Shown here piece by piece: positions 16,424 through 23,762 of a stretch of 64,000 nt of DNA. The stretch comes from Methylocystis sp. MJC1 (GTDB lineage: Bacteria; Pseudomonadota; Alphaproteobacteria; Rhizobiales; Beijerinckiaceae), in NCBI RefSeq assembly GCF_026427715.1, contig NZ_CP107559.1:62001-126000 (forward strand). Direction: 5' to 3'. Below the pieces are notes generated by a model, which did no database searches, was not told where the DNA came from, and saw only the letters and a list, made by a program, of their open reading frames with translations. Position 1 is the stretch's first letter; every line of letters begins with the position of its first letter. The position numbers and the translations under genes are program-made.

Positions 16424-16547
16424 TCCACAAATTACGAATCAAACTCGACGCCAGTCCCGAAAATTGTGAATCAATCCCGAAATTATGCAACAGCAAAGTC
16501 CAAAGATTCCAATGACCGGGAGTCCCAGAAATTCCGACAATCCGACA
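16424..16547. repeat. Right-end array of about five transposase-binding-like repeats
   Basis: Read from the 16547 tip inward on the minus strand, sites recur: GGAATTTCTGGGACTCC, GGAATCTTTGGACTTTG, GCATAATTTCGGGATTGA, TTCACAATTTTCGGGACTGG and TTCGTAATTTGTGGAACC. They share the left-end consensus and are inverted relative to it. An asymmetric number of sites (about nine left, five right) resembles the end asymmetry of Tn7-type elements. Confidence 0.75.
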
Positions 16548-16825
16548 CTCCGGACGACGATCTGAATGGCAACGACAGCGGCGGCGGACCGATCGCCGCC
16601 GAGCGGCCGCTGTCGCCCCATCTCGCCGCGCTCTCCGAAAAAGCCCGTGATTACGCCCGCGCCGCCCGCGCGGAAAACACCCAGCGCGCCTACGACGCCG
16701 ACTGGCGGCACTTCGCCTCCTGGCTGCGCCGACAGGGGCTCGATCCCCTGCCCCCCGACCCGCAAACCGTCGGGCTGTACCTCGCCGCCTGCATGGACGA
16801 GGCGCCCGACCGGCCGCCGCGTGGA
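16548..16825 (+). pseudogene. N-terminal fragment of a tyrosine recombinase (first copy)
   Basis: The frame DDDLNGNDSGGGPIAAERPL, then SPHLAALSEKARDYARAA through VGLYLAACM, is nearly identical to the N-terminal SAM-like DNA-binding domain of the intact recombinase at 18225. Its start codon and about 47 bp are replaced by the TniABQ transposon; upstream remains survive at 12740-12767 (GCGCCGAGGCGTCGGATTTT, also found at 18158-18177). After about 90 codons the sequence departs from the paralogue and stops. The catalytic domain is gone. Confidence 0.8.
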
Positions 16826-16842
16826 TTAGTCGCCTCCCGGCC

Positions 16843-17277
16843 TCAGCGGGGACGCCAGAGGCGTTCGTCGAACGAGAATGGTCTGATTGCGGCAGTGGCT
16901 GCGCGCGCCGCGCTCGGATGGGCGACGTTGATCAGGATGTTTGCGCTCTCCGGAATGATGAAGGAAGGAACTTTCAAAAGCGCAGATGCGCCGGCGGCGA
17001 GCCAGCTGTCTCCGATCGCGATCGGATCGGGCGGAATATCCCTGATTTCTTCGCGCGAGAGGTCTCCCGGGAGATTAATCTCCATTAGGACGTAATCGTC
17101 CGGAAGCACTGTCCAGTCGAGATCCAGATGGACCCGGACTTCGAGGACTGCGAGGGCCGCCGTTTCCGCTGTGTAGACAACCGGCCATCCTGGAGAGTTC
17201 CAGCGACCGCCATGGAGGCGGGCGCCGTCGCCGGACAAGTCGGCGAACGGCTTGCGACAGATTCTCCAGACATTCAT
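16843..17277 (-). CDS. RES-domain toxin (NAD+ phosphorylase family)
   Basis: 144 aa. Hallmark residues of RES toxins are visible: Arg5 (NVWRI), the GGRWNSPG box (23-30), Tyr35 (VVYTAE) and Glu46 (VLEVRVH). The family, typified by MbcT and ParT, degrades or modifies NAD+ in the cytoplasm and arrests growth. Its ATG overlaps the stop of the antitoxin gene by one base (TGATG), so the two are coupled. The gene lies just downstream of a truncated recombinase, between two transposon ends, and may have arrived as cargo. Confidence 0.88.
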   Translation of the reverse strand: MNVWRICRKPFADLSGDGARLHGGRWNSPGWPVVYTAETAALAVLEVRVHLDLDWTVLPDDYVLMEINLPGDLSREEIRDIPPDPIAIGDSWLAAGASALLKVPSFIIPESANILINVAHPSAARAATAAIRPFSFDERLWRPR

Positions 17278-17705
17278 CAGGCCGCTAGACCGTAGTCGAT
17301 CCTGGCAAGGAAATGCTCGACTTGGCGGCTGCCCTCGCTCGTGTCCAGAAGCGAGATCGGCGCATCGCCATCGAAGGCGGTAGTCGGTCGGCGAAGCCAG
17401 CGAGACGCCTTTTCCTTGGATCCGAAAGTCGTCTCGGCGACCGCGATGACGCGTGCGACGCGGATGAGCCGATCAGACTGGTCAGGCGTGAGTGTCCCGA
17501 TTTTCCGCCTGTGGGCGAGCGTCTTCCGCGGAAGAACGATTCTGTCAACCTCCGTTGGGGTGAGCCGACCCGACTTCACGATCTCGTCTAGCGCCGCGAC
17601 CGGAAGTCCGCGCCGAGTCGCCTCGGCGGCCTCGCGGCTGTCCGTCGCGCCGATTTCGAGGATCGCGCCGACCTTGGCGAAATCGAGAGCGTTGCCGCCG
17701 GACAT
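17277..17705 (-). CDS. MbcA/ParS/Xre-type antitoxin
   Basis: 142 aa from ATG 17705 (MSGGNALDFAKV); in-frame codons upstream to 17813 lack support. The N-terminal half has an Xre-like helix-turn-helix (GLPVAALDEIVKSGRLTPTE) and the C-terminal half is the MbcA/ParS/Xre antitoxin domain (RVIAVAETTFGSKEKASRWL; DTSEGSRQVEHFLARIDYG). Such proteins neutralise the RES toxin by covering its NAD pocket and usually repress the operon. Directly precedes the toxin gene. Confidence 0.88.
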   Translation of the reverse strand: MSGGNALDFAKVGAILEIGATDSREAAEATRRGLPVAALDEIVKSGRLTPTEVDRIVLPRKTLAHRRKIGTLTPDQSDRLIRVARVIAVAETTFGSKEKASRWLRRPTTAFDGDAPISLLDTSEGSRQVEHFLARIDYGLAA

Positions 17706-17793
17706 GAGCGGTCTCCATAGAAGTAAGGCGATATGCCGTTTAGATAGGGTCAATTCGCCATTACGGCAAGTCACTGATCTGTCGACGCGCGCT

Positions 17794-17934
17794 GCTGGAA
17801 AGGGCTTCCCCACACCGGAGGGCTATATCGCCGCCATAGCTGCGTCGCACGATTTCGTACTCGCCTCCCGCGACGCCAGCGCATTCACGGCCGCCGGCCT
17901 CAATGCGATCGACCCATGGACCATGAGCGCCTGA
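17794..17934 (+). pseudogene. C-terminal remnant of a VapC-type PIN toxin
   Basis: About 45 residues (FPTPEGYIAAIAASHDFVLA, then SRDASAFTAAGLNAIDPW) match the last part of VapC/FitB-type PIN ribonucleases, including the Asp-containing PIN C-terminal loop. No N-terminal acidic residues, start codon or antitoxin remain. Everything upstream is the antisense strand of the MbcA-type antitoxin promoter region. Confidence 0.6.
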
Positions 17935-18058
17935 ACTGCTGGTTTCTGCGCCAACCGATCAGCACGGCGAGTGAAGCGTCGAGGCCCAGCCCAGGGACCG
18001 GACGCGCCGGCATGCTTTTCGCCGCCGGCGCTGCTTGCGTCTTCCTATTCGGAAATGC

Positions 18059-18150
18059 CAGTCTCATACCTGAATCAATCTCATAACTGGGCCTCTCGTA
18101 GGGCCTTGAAAGTCGAATGGTGGAGTCTCGACAATTCCATCCTTCCGACA
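18059..18150. repeat. Orphan second right end of a TniABQ-like transposon
   Basis: Read inward from 18150 on the minus strand: TGTCGGAAGGATGG, then sites GGAATTGTCGAGACTCC, CAGTTATGAGATTGATTC and GGTATGAGACTGG. This lines up with the right end at 16424-16547 (for example GGAGTCTCGACAATTCC against GGAGTCCCAGAAATTCC on the plus strand). No matching left end or transposase set was found nearby, so it is a relic end or part of a larger deleted element. The 17935-18058 stretch before it holds no gene. Confidence 0.65.
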
Positions 18151-18224
18151 CAGACCGCGCCGAGGCGTCGGATTTTGGGCCCGAACTGCCCCTACCCGCC
18201 GCGCGCCGGCCGAACGAGGATGAG

Positions 18225-19352
18225 ATGGCCAAACCGGGCGACGATCTGGACAGCGACAAGTGCGGCGGCGGACTTATCGCCAGCGAGCGGCCGCCTTCCC
18301 CCCATCTCGCGAGGCTCTCGGAAAAGGCCCGCGATTACGCTCGCGCCGCGCGCTCGGAAAACACCCAGCGCGCTTACGACGCCGACTGGCGGCACTTCGC
18401 CTCCTGGTTGCGCCGGCAAGGCCTCGATCCCCTGCCTCCAGACCCGCAAACCGTCGGCCTCTATCTCGCCGCTTGCATGGAGGGGTCGCCTGGTCTCGCC
18501 CCCTTGAGCGTGTCGTCGCTCGAGCGCCGGCTCTCGGGCGTTTGCTGGCGTTATCGCCAGCTTGGGTCGCCACTCGACACGTCGGATCGCCATATTGCGA
18601 CCGTGCTCGCCGGCATTCGCCGCACCCATGGCCGCCCGCCAGCCCAAAAGGAAGCGATCTTCGCCGACGACCTGTTAGCCATGCTGGCGGCGCTTCCGAA
18701 CGATCTGCGCGGCCTGCGCGACAAGGCCATTCTCGCCATCGGCTTCGCCGGCGGTTTGCGCCGCTCCGAAATTGTCGGCCTCGACTGCGGCCCGGATCAG
18801 ACCGAAGACGGAATCGGCTGGATCGAGATTTTCGGCGCCTCGAAGACGCCAAACGGCGCCGCGTCCTGGGCCGCGGAAGGCGGCCAAGAAACCGGGTCGG
18901 AGCCAACCGGCGACGGCGGCCTGCTGCTGACCATCAACGGCAAGACCGGCTGGCGCGAAGTCGAAATCGGCCGCGGCTCTTCGCCGGTCTCCTGCCCCGT
19001 CGCCATGCTGGAGACTTGGATGCGGCTCGGGCGGGTTAGTCACGGGCCGGTGTTTCGTCCCGTCACCCGCAAAAATGCCGGCGTCTCGCCGGAGCGGCTG
19101 ACCGACAAGCATGTCGCGCGGCTCGTGCAAAAGACCGCGCTCGCCGCCGGCATCCGCGGCGATCTCCCTGAGGGCGAGCGCCGCTTGGCCTTCTCCGGCC
19201 ATTCGCTCCGCGCCGGCCTCGCCTCCTCGGCGAAGATCGAAGAGGCGCATGTGCAGAAACACCTCGGCCACGCTTCGCCGGAAATGACCCGCCGCTACCA
19301 GCGCAAGCGTGATCGTTTCAAGGTCAATCTTACCAAGGCCGCGGGGTTGTAA
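18225..19352 (+). CDS. Tyrosine recombinase/integrase (intact second copy)
   Basis: 375 aa from ATG 18225, which has GAGGATGAG just upstream; an in-frame ATG at 18117 lies inside the transposon end and is unlikely to be original. N-terminal SAM-like core-binding domain (SEKARDYARAARSENTQRAY) and C-terminal catalytic domain with Arg in GGLRRSEIVGLD, H-x-x-R in SGHSLRAGLAS, His in LGHASPEM and the nucleophile Tyr in TRRYQRKRD. Family members cut and rejoin short inverted-arm sites. A candidate site is the dyad at 12657-12683. Proximity to ScpB and repABC suggests a role in resolving replicon multimers. Confidence 0.9.
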   Translation: MAKPGDDLDSDKCGGGLIASERPPSPHLARLSEKARDYARAARSENTQRAYDADWRHFASWLRRQGLDPLPPDPQTVGLYLAACMEGSPGLAPLSVSSLERRLSGVCWRYRQLGSPLDTSDRHIATVLAGIRRTHGRPPAQKEAIFADDLLAMLAALPNDLRGLRDKAILAIGFAGGLRRSEIVGLDCGPDQTEDGIGWIEIFGASKTPNGAASWAAEGGQETGSEPTGDGGLLLTINGKTGWREVEIGRGSSPVSCPVAMLETWMRLGRVSHGPVFRPVTRKNAGVSPERLTDKHVARLVQKTALAAGIRGDLPEGERRLAFSGHSLRAGLASSAKIEEAHVQKHLGHASPEMTRRYQRKRDRFKVNLTKAAGL

Positions 19353-19386
19353 ATCCACTCTCGCGCGCCTCGCGCATTCGCGAGGT

Positions 19387-19789
19387 CTAAATCGCCGCCG
19401 TCGCAATGTCGGTTTTCGAAAAATCCTCGACCTTGAACAGCAACGGCGCGTGAGGCGCCTTGGTGCAGGCGTAGGACAGGCAATCACCAAGATTTAGCCG
19501 AGCTACATGCTTTCCTTTGCCGAAAGTCTCGAAATAGGCGACGGAGATAGCACCCATCTCGTCGTTGATCGCCAAGCTCGACAAATTTGTCTCTCCAGAA
19601 AATCATCGAACAAGGCGGCGTTCGCTTGCGCGGGCGCAATATCGAGCCGCGACGCTAGCAACATGCACGCTTCCAGCCTACGACCAGCGAGGTGAATCGG
19701 CGCTCCGAAGCTCCGAGCAGTTGCGCGAATTCGGCGGCGTCAGGTTCGCCGCAAATAATGGCGATGATCGCGGAAGTGTCCACAAACAT
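19387..19789 (-). pseudogene. VapC-type PIN toxin broken by two frameshifts
   Basis: It starts normally (MFVDTSAIIAIICGEPDAAE) at ATG 19789. The PIN-domain sequence then changes frame near 19680 (continuing LEACMLLASRLDIAPAQ) and again near 19590 (continuing LAINDEMGAIS, ARLNLGDCLSYA, LLFKVEDFSKTDI). All segments belong to a single family and read in order, so the gene decayed by small indels. The start overlaps the stop of the antitoxin gene (TGATG). Toxin activity should be lost. Confidence 0.8.
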
Positions 19790-19956
19790 CACTGTCCCCA
19801 AATTTCGTCGATTTCCTCGTTGGGGACCTCGCGACCCTCTGGGCCAGCCAGTCGCCGCGCCTTTTCGGCTAAACGGGCGAGCCGGTCGGGCAACGAAACC
19901 GTCTCCCGTTCCCGTTTCACCTGGTTCTCCAACGCCACAATAATGACCTCCGTCAT
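19789..19956 (-). CDS. VapB/PSK-type antitoxin, partner now broken
   Basis: 55 aa (MTEVIIVALENQVKRERETV at the start; ends EEIDEIWGQ). Short, highly charged, with the layout of Rv0623/PSK-like VapB antitoxins: a small N-terminal segment and a C-terminal toxin-wrapping tail. It abuts the frameshifted vapC with a one-base overlap. The intact antitoxin beside a dead toxin is a common stage in decay. It overlaps no other gene and lies just downstream of repC. Confidence 0.7.
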   Translation of the reverse strand: MTEVIIVALENQVKRERETVSLPDRLARLAEKARRLAGPEGREVPNEEIDEIWGQ

Positions 19957-20031
19957 TGCGGTTTTGGGTTGAGCGGCGAGTGCTTTGCCCTCGCCCAGCT
20001 ACGCTAGCGCCCACGCGCAACTCGCCTCGGA

Positions 20032-21369
20032 TCACCCTGCCCTTTTCCGCTCGCGCGTCGTTTTCGCAGCCTTCCCGCGCAGCAACGCCATCAGCACCGG
20101 GCCGAGCGAGAATTCCCCCGCCCTTGCCTTGGCGGTCAAGACGCGCAGATAGCCGCCTGCGGACTTGATTTCGTCCCCGCGCTGCAGGATGGCGGCGATG
20201 ACGATCGAGGCGTCATGCTCGCCCAAAACGTCGAGCGCCTGCGACCAGGCATCTGGCGAAACGCCTAAGGCCGATCGCACGATGGTCGACGCGTCGATCA
20301 AATCGCGCCAGCAAGAAATCTCGGCGCCCTTGGCGTAATCGATGATGTCGGGGCAAGCTTGCAGCACCATGCCGAGCGGATAAGCTCGCGGCGAGGCGGT
20401 GCGATCACCTCCCAGATTGGGATTGGGTGGCGGCACTTCCCCCGCCCCTGCCCTGTCGGCTTCCGCTCGATGAACCATTGGCCCGGGCGGTTCGGCCCTG
20501 CCTTCTCGAAGGCAAGGTTCAAGGTCAGAAATGTTTGTGGTTTGATTCTGTATATGACGCTCAATTTGAGACTCATTGCCGCTTATATTTTGGCGTTTTA
20601 CGTGATTTTCGAGATCGTTATTGATTTCACCGGCGAGCGCCGCAAACTCCTTCGCCATGGCCTCCATGTCGGCCCGCGTCATTCTGCGCGCTAAACGGCT
20701 AGTCAGCGCTTGATAGTCGCCGTGGCGGGCCTCCCAGTCGCCGGAAACGCCCTCTTCCATCCCGGTCTCAATCATTTTGACGATGTCGCGCCTGATGAGC
20801 GTGAGTTTCTCGCGCAGCAACGCGATGGCGCGGGTCTCAACCCGGACCTCTTCGGCCAGATTTTCGATCTCTTGGGCACGCGCGACAAGCGGCGTCAGAT
20901 CGAAGCCGAAGGCCTCGTCAATTTCGCCCCTCTCCCCCCGTCTCGCGAAGCGTTTGCCGTTTGGCGAGTCCCGCCGGATGATCAAGCCGGCCTCGACCAG
21001 CGACGCCAGATGCCGCCGCAGAGTCGCCGGCGCCATCCCGTGGGCGCGGATCGAAAGTTCTTTGTTGGAGGGGAACACTACGAGGCCCGGGGGAGGGGTA
21101 TCATCCCTCTTCCCTTCTGCCTTTGTAAAGTTTTCGGGTACCGTTAGCGCGGTCTCTTGATGGAAACTCAGCAGCGCATGCAGCACCGACAGCGCGCGGT
21201 CGGTGACGCCGAGCGCTCCTTTGGCTTCAGTGAGGGCTCGAAATAGTCGCCATTTATGGACGACTGTCTCGTCAGCCTTCGCGAGGAAATCGCGTGTGAC
21301 CGTCTGCGCCGCAACCATAGCAAGCGACAGCGATCGCCGCCCGAAAGGCGTCGTTGGATGTGTGCCCAT
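20032..21369 (-). CDS. repC: RepC replication initiator
   Basis: 445 aa from ATG 21369 (MGTHPTTPFGRRSLSLAM, matching the family's TTPFGRR start). The N-terminal winged-helix replication domain (KWRLFRALTEAKGALGVTDR; PSNKELSIRAHGMAPATLRR) is followed by a coiled middle region and a C-terminal domain (YPLGMVLQACPDIIDYA; WRDLIDASTIVRSALGVSPD). RepC initiates replication of repABC replicons and usually acts in cis at an origin inside its own gene. Transcribed with repA and repB; separated from repB by 171 bp that encodes the antisense RNA. Full length for the family. Confidence 0.95.
   Translation of the reverse strand: MGTHPTTPFGRRSLSLAMVAAQTVTRDFLAKADETVVHKWRLFRALTEAKGALGVTDRALSVLHALLSFHQETALTVPENFTKAEGKRDDTPPPGLVVFPSNKELSIRAHGMAPATLRRHLASLVEAGLIIRRDSPNGKRFARRGERGEIDEAFGFDLTPLVARAQEIENLAEEVRVETRAIALLREKLTLIRRDIVKMIETGMEEGVSGDWEARHGDYQALTSRLARRMTRADMEAMAKEFAALAGEINNDLENHVKRQNISGNESQIERHIQNQTTNISDLEPCLREGRAEPPGPMVHRAEADRAGAGEVPPPNPNLGGDRTASPRAYPLGMVLQACPDIIDYAKGAEISCWRDLIDASTIVRSALGVSPDAWSQALDVLGEHDASIVIAAILQRGDEIKSAGGYLRVLTAKARAGEFSLGPVLMALLRGKAAKTTRERKRAG
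20510..20640. other. Candidate oriV: A+T-rich stretch inside repC
   Basis: Within an otherwise GC-rich gene, 20520-20640 turns strongly A+T-rich (for example GGTTTGATTCTGTATATGAC and GCTTATATTTTGGCGTTTTA). In repABC replicons studied so far the origin lies in an A+T-rich part of the repC coding sequence, and this position fits. Assignment is by composition and analogy only. Confidence 0.5.
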
Positions 21370-21424
21370 GATCTTTTGCCTTGTTTAGGCAAAAGAAATC
21401 CGCTCGCCGAAACGGCGTTGTGTC

Positions 21425-21453
21425 TTGACAGAGATTCGCGGAAGTGAGATTCT
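21425..21453 (+). promoter_or_regulatory. Promoter of the counter-transcribed RNA in the repB-repC gap
   Basis: A perfect -35 box TTGACA at 21425-21430 is followed after 17 bp by GATTCT (21448-21453) as -10. Orientation is opposite to repABC, as for incompatibility RNAs of this plasmid family. Confidence 0.6.
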
Positions 21454-21459
21454 CAATTT

Positions 21460-21507
21460 GCTTAAGATCGAGAAGGGCTTCCGGGACGTCGTTTCGGGGG
21501 CCTTTTT
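21460..21507 (+). ncRNA. Counter-transcribed RNA (ctRNA, incompatibility factor) of repABC
   Basis: A short transcript of about 50 nt is predicted between the promoter at 21425 and an intrinsic terminator ending in T5 at 21503-21507. It is antisense to the repB-repC leader. In repABC replicons such an RNA pairs with the repC leader, causes termination or hides the repC ribosome-binding site, and sets copy number and incompatibility. Start and end are inferred from promoter and terminator; the RNA itself is not a conserved sequence I can match. Confidence 0.65.
21476..21507 (+). terminator. Intrinsic terminator of the ctRNA
   Basis: Arms GGCTTCCG (21476-21483) and CGGGGGCC (21495-21502) pair over 8 bp with two G-U pairs, loop of 11 nt, followed at once by TTTTTCTTTT. 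Confidence 0.7.
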
Positions 21508-21540
21508 CTTTTGCTGGCGATGCTCCTTTTCGCCAAAACC

Positions 21541-22557
21541 TCATTTTTCTTTCGAATGCCCGGGGCTTCCGAAAGAGCGAAACTCCTCCAACAACTCCGG
21601 CATACGATTGGTAAGGAATTCCGCAAATGCGTTTCCTGCCGAGTTCGTCACCGTTACTTTCACGTCTCGCTTAGAGGCGCGAATTTCTGCAATTGGCCGC
21701 CCTGCGGCATCCTTGACCGCGATCACGGATGGCGAAGCGACTTTATCCAGGCTGTGTTGCTTTGCTGCATTCAACAAGAGCGCAAAACGATGGTCTCCGT
21801 CTGCCTTGATGAAAGCCGGAGTCGTGGCAATGGATTGAGCGCGCTCTATAGCGCCGCTGTTTTGAAGAGCGTCAGCAAGTTCCTGCCATCGCCCACGCCC
21901 GATCTTCGGAGCCCGCCCAACGACGGCAATCAATGCATCGGGGACTGTCTTAGCGACGGAAATGAGCTTGGAGGCTTCGGCCCGATCGATGGCGAGCGCC
22001 TGCTGGATGATTGACCGACTCCGCCCCGCAACTTCCAGCCTCAAGGCGAAAACGGCTCGCTCGATGAAGCTTAGGTCCTCTCGAGCTGAATTCTCGAGCC
22101 CTTGTGCGACGACAAGCTCATCATCATTGAGCTCACGGACGATGGCCTTTACCGGGCGCCCTAGCAAGTGTGCCGCCCGAATACGGCGGTGACCAAAGGC
22201 AGTTTGGTAGCGACCGGGAGCCTCTGCACTTTTCCGCAAAAGAACGGGAATTTCTTGTCCGCGCTCGGCAATCGACTGCTTAAGCGTTTCGAAAGAGCCA
22301 TCCTCCTCCTGAACGAACCGGTCAGCGAAAGGGGAGGGATCAATCAGGCTGGGGTCGATATCAACGACCCGCTCGCCCTCCGCAATACGGGCTCGCAGGA
22401 GCTCGTTCTCTCTCTCGATTTCCGAGAAAGTGTCCTTGATCGACCGAACAGCGCCCGCGGCGACCCGACGGGGCTCGGCCTGATTGTTGTCAGCAGACAA
22501 CACTGGACTGGGCGGCTGGGCGAATAAGGATCGAATGGTATCGGTGCGTTTGCTCAT
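21541..22557 (-). CDS. repB: RepB, ParB-like partitioning protein
   Basis: 338 aa from ATG 22557 (MSKRTDTIRSLFAQP), which overlaps the repA stop (ATGA). The ParB/Spo0J nuclease-like box lies at about 65-160 (VDIDPSLIDPSPFADRF; GQEIPVLLRKS; RYQTAFGHRRIRAAHLLGRP), followed by a helix-turn-helix (LSFIERAVFALRLEVAG; SIIQQALAIDRAEASKLISV) and the plasmid RepB C-terminal domain. It binds parS centromere sites and works with RepA in segregation. No exact match to the usual parS palindrome was found by eye in the operon or its flanks. Confidence 0.94.
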   Translation of the reverse strand: MSKRTDTIRSLFAQPPSPVLSADNNQAEPRRVAAGAVRSIKDTFSEIERENELLRARIAEGERVVDIDPSLIDPSPFADRFVQEEDGSFETLKQSIAERGQEIPVLLRKSAEAPGRYQTAFGHRRIRAAHLLGRPVKAIVRELNDDELVVAQGLENSAREDLSFIERAVFALRLEVAGRSRSIIQQALAIDRAEASKLISVAKTVPDALIAVVGRAPKIGRGRWQELADALQNSGAIERAQSIATTPAFIKADGDHRFALLLNAAKQHSLDKVASPSVIAVKDAAGRPIAEIRASKRDVKVTVTNSAGNAFAEFLTNRMPELLEEFRSFGSPGHSKEK

Positions 22558-23762
22558 CGCCGCCATACCTTCTTTATGAGCCCAAGAATTTCATTATTGA
22601 CGCCGTTGACCGATTCAAGGGCCCGATCATACGCCCCGCGCCCCACAGATCCTTTGTCGAGTTCGTAAAGCGATTGCTTAGTGAGACCCGCATTGGCGAT
22701 GGCGGTTGATTTCCAGGCCGTGGCGCCAAGCACATCTTCGCCAAAGAGGTTTCGGAGCAGGGCGACGATCTGCGTCTCAGGCACATCGTTCGGATCGTGG
22801 CGCGTCACCACGTATCGAATGAAGTCATAATCCAGCGAGCCTCCGGCCTCCTCGATTACCGTCATAACGTCGGAGGTCATCAGCAGGAACTGGTTCATCG
22901 AGGCGACGTCCACCATCTGCGGATGGATGGTGACGAGCATTGCTGTTGCAGCGTGAAGCGCCCCCATCGTGAGATAGCCGAGCTGCGGAGGGCAGTCGAT
23001 CACCACGACATCGAAGTCGTCCGCCACTTCCGAAATCGCGCTCCCCACGCGGCGAAAGAATACGTCACTGCCGCGAAGGGAGCGTTCGGCCATGGCGCGA
23101 GGGGTATGATGCTCGAACTCCATCAATTCGAGGTTCCCTGGCACCAGAGAGACGCCCTCGAAATAGGTGGACCGCACGACCTCACGCATCGGGCGACGCG
23201 CCTCATCATAGCGCAGGGCGCCGTAAAGCGTTTCCCCTTCGCCGAGATCAAACTCGGGCTGAAAGCCAAACATCGCCGAAAGAGACGCCTGGGGATCGAG
23301 ATCGATCGCCAGAACCCGGTATCCTTCGAGCGCAAGGAACTGCGCGAGATACAGCGCTGTTGTCGTCTTGGCGGACCCACCTTTGAAGTTGGCGACGGCT
23401 ATGACCTGGAGCTTGTCTTCCGGAAGACGACGCGGCAGGAAACTCGTCGCCTCCTTCGGTCTTGCAGTCGCAAGGTAACTCCGAAGTTCGCCAATTTGCG
23501 TTGGGGTGTAAGATCGACGCCCTCCCGCAGAGAGGGAAGGGGAAGGCCCAAGCCCGTCGAGCGATAATTGTCTGAGGTATCCGTCGGACACGCCGAGGAA
23601 ACGCGCCACCTCTCCCGACGAGAAGCTACGAAGAGTCTTTCTCGATGATGGAGGGAAAAGCGTTACGCTCAGCGCCTGCATCTGCGCCGATAACACCTTG
23701 GCGTGCCGCGTCATGCGCGCGAGCGCATTCTCGGAAGAGCGTTGAGCAAGCTGGGCGATCAT
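22554..23762 (-). CDS. repA: RepA, ParA-like partitioning ATPase
   Basis: 402 aa. An N-terminal helix-turn-helix region (FSSGEVARFLGVSDGYLRQL) precedes the ParA ATPase with deviant Walker A KGGSAKTTT (about 130), switch I LAIDLDPQASLSAMFG and Walker B VVVIDCPPQLG. RepA positions replicon copies with RepB and represses the operon. First gene of repABC; upstream (23763-23870) is the likely promoter/operator, where AACGG/CCGTT motifs recur around 23780-23860. Full length. Confidence 0.95.
   Translation of the reverse strand: MIAQLAQRSSENALARMTRHAKVLSAQMQALSVTLFPPSSRKTLRSFSSGEVARFLGVSDGYLRQLSLDGLGPSPSLSAGGRRSYTPTQIGELRSYLATARPKEATSFLPRRLPEDKLQVIAVANFKGGSAKTTTALYLAQFLALEGYRVLAIDLDPQASLSAMFGFQPEFDLGEGETLYGALRYDEARRPMREVVRSTYFEGVSLVPGNLELMEFEHHTPRAMAERSLRGSDVFFRRVGSAISEVADDFDVVVIDCPPQLGYLTMGALHAATAMLVTIHPQMVDVASMNQFLLMTSDVMTVIEEAGGSLDYDFIRYVVTRHDPNDVPETQIVALLRNLFGEDVLGATAWKSTAIANAGLTKQSLYELDKGSVGRGAYDRALESVNGVNNEILGLIKKVWRR

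Larger units (their letters stand above)
12768..16547 (-). mobile_element. TniABQ-type transposon (3780 bp)
   Basis: Terminal TGTCGG at 12768 and its complement CCGACA ending at 16547 bound three overlapping genes, tniA-tniB-tniQ. The two ends align inward over about 28 bp (TGTCGG, 3 variable bases, GTCG, then GAATT and a GA-TC or GGACTC motif). Both ends carry arrays of related sites, as in Tn5053/Tn402 and Tn7 relatives. No resolvase, no tnsD/tnsE and no cargo genes are present. There is no target duplication: compared with the intact recombinase paralogue at 18151-18240, about 47 bp are missing at the insertion point. Confidence 0.82.

Noticed and set aside
14788..16515. 575-codon plus-strand frame
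   Set aside because: Complement of tniA, which has a perfect D-D-35-E core; the frame arises from high GC3.
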